This document shows, piece after piece, positions 60,346-64,000 of a stretch of 64,000 nt of DNA. Position 1 is the stretch's first letter. The number at the start of each line of letters is the position of its first letter. The translations under genes and the position numbers were made by a program. Source of the stretch: Hymenobacter sediminicola (GTDB taxonomy: Bacteria; Bacteroidota; Bacteroidia; Cytophagales; Hymenobacteraceae); NCBI RefSeq assembly GCF_014250515.1, contig NZ_CP060202.1, positions 1,113,001-1,177,000 on the forward strand. Reading direction: 5' to 3'. The notes beneath the pieces are model-generated. The model searched no databases, had not been told where the DNA came from, and worked only from the letters and a program-made list of their open reading frames with translations.

Positions 60346-61323
60346 CTACAGCCCCAGCAATTCCTCGGCCGCTCCAAACGCCGATTTACGGCCGTCCATC
60401 ACCTGCTCTTTCAGGCCAGCGAGCCGCTGCGCCACTTCGGGGCGAGCATAAAAGCGTGCCTCCAGCGCTTCCCGGATAGTCTCGTGAAGCCAGTGCAGGT
60501 TCTGTTCTTGGCGGCGGCGCTGGAAGTACCCGTTTTCTTGCATTTGCTGCACGTAGCGGTGCACTACTTCCCATACTTCCGGCACCCCCTGCCCGGTAAG
60601 CGCCGAGGAGGTCGTGACGACCGGGCTCCATTGGCTGGGAGCCAGCGGAAACAAGTGCAGCGCGTTCTGATATTCAGCGCGGGCGCGGCGGGCGGCCTGC
60701 TCGTTGCCGGCATCCGCTTTGGTGATGGTCACGGCATCAGCCATTTCCATAATGCCCTTCTTGATGCCCTGCAGCTCGTCGCCGGCTCCGGCCAGCATTA
60801 GGAGGAGGAAGAAGTCGACCATGCCGTGTACGGCCGTTTCGCTCTGCCCCACGCCTACGGTTTCCACAAAAATAACGTCGTGGCCGGCTGCTTCGCACAG
60901 CACCATGGCCTCGCGCGTGCTCTGCGTGACGCCCCCTAGGCTGCGGCCAGCGGGAGAAGGCCGGATGTAAGCTGAGGTATGCGCAGCCAGCAGGTTCATG
61001 CGGGTTTTGTCGCCGAGGATGCTGCCGCCGCTGCGCTGAGAGCTAGGGTCTACGGCCAGCACCGCCAGCCGGTGGCCTTTTTCCTGTACCAGATGCAGGC
61101 CCAATGCCTCGATAAATGTGCTTTTGCCTACGCCTGGTACTCCCGTAATGCCTACCCGCACCGACCGGCCCGCATGCGGCAATACCACGTCCAGCACCTG
61201 CTGGGCCAGCTGCTGGTCGGAGGGCAGGGTGCTTTCCACGAGCGTGATGGCGCGGCTAAGCAACACCCGGTTGCCGCTGAGGATGCCGTCGGTGTATTCG
61301 GAAACGGAAAAACGCTTGGCCAT
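60346..61323 (-). CDS. meaB: Methylmalonyl-CoA mutase-associated GTPase MeaB
   Basis: 325 residues. SIMIBI-class GTPase that guards and repairs adenosylcobalamin-dependent methylmalonyl-CoA mutase. Walker A is GITGVPGVGKSTFIEALG; also VLAVDPSSQRSGGSILGDKTRM, VIFVETVGVGQSE, and the guanine-specificity-type ITKADAGNE. No mutase gene is in the window. It is convergent with the DUF5916 gene with only 3 bases between stops and no visible terminator. Confidence 0.95.
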   Translation of the reverse strand: MAKRFSVSEYTDGILSGNRVLLSRAITLVESTLPSDQQLAQQVLDVVLPHAGRSVRVGITGVPGVGKSTFIEALGLHLVQEKGHRLAVLAVDPSSQRSGGSILGDKTRMNLLAAHTSAYIRPSPAGRSLGGVTQSTREAMVLCEAAGHDVIFVETVGVGQSETAVHGMVDFFLLLMLAGAGDELQGIKKGIMEMADAVTITKADAGNEQAARRARAEYQNALHLFPLAPSQWSPVVTTSSALTGQGVPEVWEVVHRYVQQMQENGYFQRRRQEQNLHWLHETIREALEARFYARPEVAQRLAGLKEQVMDGRKSAFGAAEELLGL

Positions 61324-61394
61324 GCAGCAGGAAGGAGCCGACCAGTGAAAGTGGGGCCGGAAAAAGAAGGAGCGTGCAAACTACCTCATAATGC

Positions 61395-61402
61395 TACATT
61401 TG
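61395..61402 (+). promoter_or_regulatory. -7 box of the DUF5723 gene
   Basis: TACATTTG fits the TAnnTTTG consensus, 52 bases before the ATG at 61454. It argues against the longer reading frame that starts at 61391. Confidence 0.5.
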
Positions 61403-61453
61403 GCCAAGTATAATCACAGGTCTTGGTCTTATTCTCGCTTTCACTTTCCTGCT

Positions 61454-62884
61454 ATGCAAGCAAACCGCTACTCTTTATCTGCCGCCGCCATTGCCTTGGT
61501 GCTAGGCGCTAGTACCGGGCTCCGGGCCCAGAACGAGCTGAGCAGCTTCACGGCTACCGGCCGCGGCGGCGTCGCCACACCTTTCGTTACCGACTATCAG
61601 GCGCTGGGTATTAATCCCGCCAACCTGGGCCGGGAGATGGAAAACCAGCCTCTCGTGACGTTCGGTCTGCTGGAGCTGGGGCTGGGCGCCGGCTCTCAGT
61701 CGCTGACCGGTACGCAGCTGAAAAACATAGCGTTTCATGCCGAAGACCAGCTGACTCCAGCCGACAAAACCGCCCTGACGGCCAGCTTCACCAACGGCAA
61801 CGCCCTCAATGTGAATGTAGCGGCTACCTCAGTAGGCCTAGCCATTACGCTGCCAATTGGGGCAGTAGCCTTTAGCAACCGCCAGCGCGTGGTAGGGCAT
61901 GTGGGCCTGAACGAAACGGCATCGGATGTGCTCTTCAACGGTTCCAACGCCAAAATCTACCAGGTAAGCACCTACCAGACCAACGGGCAGTACGACCCGG
62001 CCAAAGCGCCTATGATTTCGGCGGCGCTGGCAGGCACCGAGCTGCAGCTGCAATGGACCGATGAGTACAACGTGGGCTACGGCGCGCAAGTGCTGGACAC
62101 AGACGGATTTAAGCTGTCAGCTGGGGTAGGCTACCGCTATATCCGGGGCATTGGCATGCTCGATGTGCGCATAACGGACGGGGAAGTAAATGCTTTCAGC
62201 TCCCTGTCGCCGCTGTTCAAAGTGGATTACGGTACCGTAACGACCAGTCCCAACTTCGACTACCGCACCGGCAGCGGCTTGAAGGCGGTGGGTTCCGGCC
62301 ACGGCTTCGACCTGGGCCTGACGGCAGAAATCAGCGAGCTGGTGCGCATCGGCGTATCGGTTACCGATTTGGGTAGCATGACCTGGGAAGGTAACGTGCT
62401 GACCGCCAATGACCAGAATCTGAAGAAAGTAACGTCCGGCGGGGTTGATACCTATAATATCTTCAAGGAAGCATCACAGCTGTTTGGAAGCAGTTCCGAT
62501 GCCGTCTTCACCTACAACCCCGACAAGCAGAAGGAAGAAACGCTGCCTGCCAAATTCCGGGCCGGCGCTTCTGTGCAGCTCGGCGAAAAACTGGAAGCAG
62601 GCGTCGATGCGGCCGTGCCACTCAACAAGGTGGCAGGAAATATAAATTCGTCGTTGGTAGGCCTGGGCCTTGATTTCAAACCGGTTTCGTGGGTGCGCCT
62701 CAGCACCGGCGTTACCGGAGGGGCCGGCTATGGTACCAGCGTGCCGCTTGGCATCACCTTCTCCACTGCGCACTACGAGGCCGGTATTAGCACCCGCGAC
62801 GTAGTAGGCCTCATTTCCGACAGTAGCCCTTACTACTCCGTCGCAATGGGTGTGCTGCGGTTCAAGATTGGCCGGGCGCGCTAA
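61454..62884 (+). CDS. DUF5723-family outer-membrane barrel-like protein
   Basis: 476 residues from the ATG at 61454 with a signal peptide (AIALVLGASTGLRAQ). Family hallmarks: FTATGRGGVATPFVTDYQALGINPANLGRE near the N-terminus and ADFKLSAGVGYRYIRGIG-like repeats (GVGYRYIRGIGMLDVRI), then long beta-rich segments to the end (MGVLRFKIGRAR). This resembles FadL/PorV-like 14-strand barrels, which in Bacteroidota go with type IX secretion or envelope lipids. Its paralogue lies directly downstream. Confidence 0.85.
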   Translation: MQANRYSLSAAAIALVLGASTGLRAQNELSSFTATGRGGVATPFVTDYQALGINPANLGREMENQPLVTFGLLELGLGAGSQSLTGTQLKNIAFHAEDQLTPADKTALTASFTNGNALNVNVAATSVGLAITLPIGAVAFSNRQRVVGHVGLNETASDVLFNGSNAKIYQVSTYQTNGQYDPAKAPMISAALAGTELQLQWTDEYNVGYGAQVLDTDGFKLSAGVGYRYIRGIGMLDVRITDGEVNAFSSLSPLFKVDYGTVTTSPNFDYRTGSGLKAVGSGHGFDLGLTAEISELVRIGVSVTDLGSMTWEGNVLTANDQNLKKVTSGGVDTYNIFKEASQLFGSSSDAVFTYNPDKQKEETLPAKFRAGASVQLGEKLEAGVDAAVPLNKVAGNINSSLVGLGLDFKPVSWVRLSTGVTGGAGYGTSVPLGITFSTAHYEAGISTRDVVGLISDSSPYYSVAMGVLRFKIGRAR

Positions 62885-62907
62885 GACAGCATTTCGGCTA
62901 CCACTGT

Positions 62908-62962
62908 ACCCACCTACCAGTCTGGTTCATAGAGCATGGACCAGACCGGTAGGTGGGTTTTG
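62908..62962 (+). terminator. Terminator between the two DUF5723 genes
   Basis: ACCCACCTACC(A)GTCTGGT and ACCAGAC(C)GGTAGGTGGGT arms followed by TTTTG. Confidence 0.8.
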
Positions 62963-63018
62963 CTATGTGTGCCGTGCAAATAGGGCATAGTAACTAACCT
63001 GAAATATAGGAAAGCAAG

Positions 63019-63038
63019 AATACCTAGAAGTAGGTATT
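63019..63038 (+). promoter_or_regulatory. Palindrome AATACCTA-GAAG-TAGGTATT upstream of the second DUF5723 gene
   Basis: Perfect 8-base arms with a 4-base centre, 61 bases before the next start. No such motif is seen before the first paralogue. Confidence 0.55.
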
Positions 63039-63098
63039 GTGGTGTCGTGCGAATTGGGGTCTATTTGTTGTGGAATAATTCATACTAAAGCTCCACGC

Positions 63099-64000
63099 AT
63101 GTCCTGCCGCACCGTTGCCTCTTTTATATCACTCTTTCTTGCTACCACCGCCGCTGTGCAGGCGCAAACCGAGCTGGGGAATTTCTCGAATGTAGCCCGT
63201 GGGGGCGTCGCCACCACCTTTGTCACCGACTTTCAGGCCATTGGCATCAACCCGGCCAACCTGGGCCGCAATGACAACGCGCGGGTAGCTTTTACCATTG
63301 GCGAAGTTGGCGTGGGAGTAGGGTCCCAGGCGTTGACGCGCACGCAGCTACGCAAGTTTATCGAAGACTCGGGCGAAGAGCTCAACATGGCCCAGAAGCA
63401 GGAAATGGCCCGCACCTTCACCTCCGACAACGTGCTCAATCTCAACGTTGATGCCACTCCGGTTGCATTTTCGGTAGTGCTGCCCATGGTGGGTAGTTTT
63501 GCATTTAGCAGCCGGCAGCGTGTCACCACCCACCTGGGCCTCAACAAGAACACCGCCGAGCTGCTGTGGCTGGGCAAAGATGCTCCCATCTATCCCGCCA
63601 ACTTCAATCCGGCCACTGCGCCTCTCGTATCGGAGGTGCTCGAGGGTACGTCCATCCAGATGGCGGCCTACAATGAATATAACCTTGCCTACGGCCGCCA
63701 GGTGCTGAGCCTGCCCGCGTTTGTGCTGTCGGTGGGGGCGGGCTACCGGTACATCCAGGGTGTAGGCGTGGTAGATGTGCGTTCCAAAGACGGGCAACTG
63801 GAAGCCTATAGCGCCCTGTCGCCGCAGTTTAATGTGGACTATGGCAGCGTCGTCAACAACCCCAGCTTCAACCTGCAGAAAGATACCGACAAGCTGCTGC
63901 AACCGGTAGGCCGGGGCCACGGCTACGATGTGGGCATAGCAGCGGAAGTTGGCAAAAAACTGCGCCTGGGCGCTTCCGTTACGGATATAGGGCAAATGAC
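63099..64000 (+). CDS. Second DUF5723-family protein (3' end beyond window)
   Basis: The frame opens at ATG 63099 (MSCRTVASFISLFLATTAAVQAQ signal peptide) and runs past the end of the window; 300 residues are visible. It is a clear paralogue of the gene at 61454: SNVARGGVATTFVTDFQAIGINPANLGRN, QRVTTHLGLNKNTAELLW, GYRYIQGVGVVDVRSKDGQLEAYSALSPQF. No stop or frameshift is seen in the part shown. Confidence 0.87.
   Translation, partial: MSCRTVASFISLFLATTAAVQAQTELGNFSNVARGGVATTFVTDFQAIGINPANLGRNDNARVAFTIGEVGVGVGSQALTRTQLRKFIEDSGEELNMAQKQEMARTFTSDNVLNLNVDATPVAFSVVLPMVGSFAFSSRQRVTTHLGLNKNTAELLWLGKDAPIYPANFNPATAPLVSEVLEGTSIQMAAYNEYNLAYGRQVLSLPAFVLSVGAGYRYIQGVGVVDVRSKDGQLEAYSALSPQFNVDYGSVVNNPSFNLQKDTDKLLQPVGRGHGYDVGIAAEVGKKLRLGASVTDIGQM

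Overview
The window is a GC-rich, densely coding chromosomal segment of a Bacteroidota bacterium, most likely a member of the Cytophagales close to Hymenobacter. Supporting signs are Bacteroidota-type -7 boxes (TAnnTTTG) before several genes, a DUF4252 lipoprotein, DUF5723 and DUF5916 outer-membrane proteins, a Bacteroidota-style LptD, a 180-residue ribosomal protein S16, and a Rho factor with a long Arg/Pro/Gln-rich insertion. The genus is an inference from gene content, not a database match. No tRNA, rRNA, CRISPR array or intact insertion sequence was seen.

Layout. 0-4.8 kb: the 3' part of an OmpA/TSP3 protein, then small exported proteins and an EVE-domain protein. 4.9-9 kb: a PolX/PHP protein, a family 9 glycosyltransferase and three small stress-type proteins (PRPP-synthetase-like small protein, OsmC, UBP zinc finger). 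9-13.8 kb: serS and rho, divergent, then a DsbA-like protein. 13.8-17.5 kb: lipoproteins, a UbiA prenyltransferase and a methyltransferase. 17.5-22.8 kb: a run of membrane proteins around a small HTH regulator, with a near-identical palindromic motif in front of two of them and a COQ4-like protein inside. 22.9-33 kb: PBP1A, a Kunitz-like lipoprotein, folE-queD, a pyrophosphatase-like lipoprotein with no active-site aspartates, and an M1 peptidase. 33.2-35.8 kb: the rpsP-rimM-trmD-rplS operon on the minus strand. 36-45.4 kb: desaturase, RluA, PanB, LptD, then amidase, MCE protein and acyl-CoA carboxylase beta on the plus strand.

45.4-46.5 kb is a small accessory scar. It holds an AT-richer orphan ORF, a frameshifted zeta-toxin-like kinase remnant, a REP-like double inverted repeat and a 41-bp tandem repeat with a hairpin in each unit, running up to a DinB-family gene. 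47-54.3 kb: PoxB, a SirB1-type protein, a redoxin, a phosphopantetheinyl transferase, a WD40 protein, a DivIVA-domain protein and FolB. 54.4-57.5 kb: a BlaI/M56 (BlaR1-like) signalling pair preceded by three perfect TACGA-N6-TCGTA palindromes. 57.7-64 kb: a DUF5916 protein, MeaB, and two DUF5723 paralogues in tandem, the second cut by the window end.

Main functional themes are envelope biogenesis (LptD, PBP1A, amidase, MCE, OmpA, DivIVA), folate and pterin synthesis (FolE, QueD, FolB), information processing (SerS, Rho, ribosomal operon, RluA, PolX) and acyl-CoA metabolism (carboxylase beta, MeaB, PanB, PPTase). The strongest candidates for something undescribed are the three-operator BlaI/M56 region, the 17.5-22.8 kb membrane cluster with its shared motif, the inactive-looking pyrophosphatase lipoprotein, the Kunitz lipoprotein and the 41-bp repeat array.
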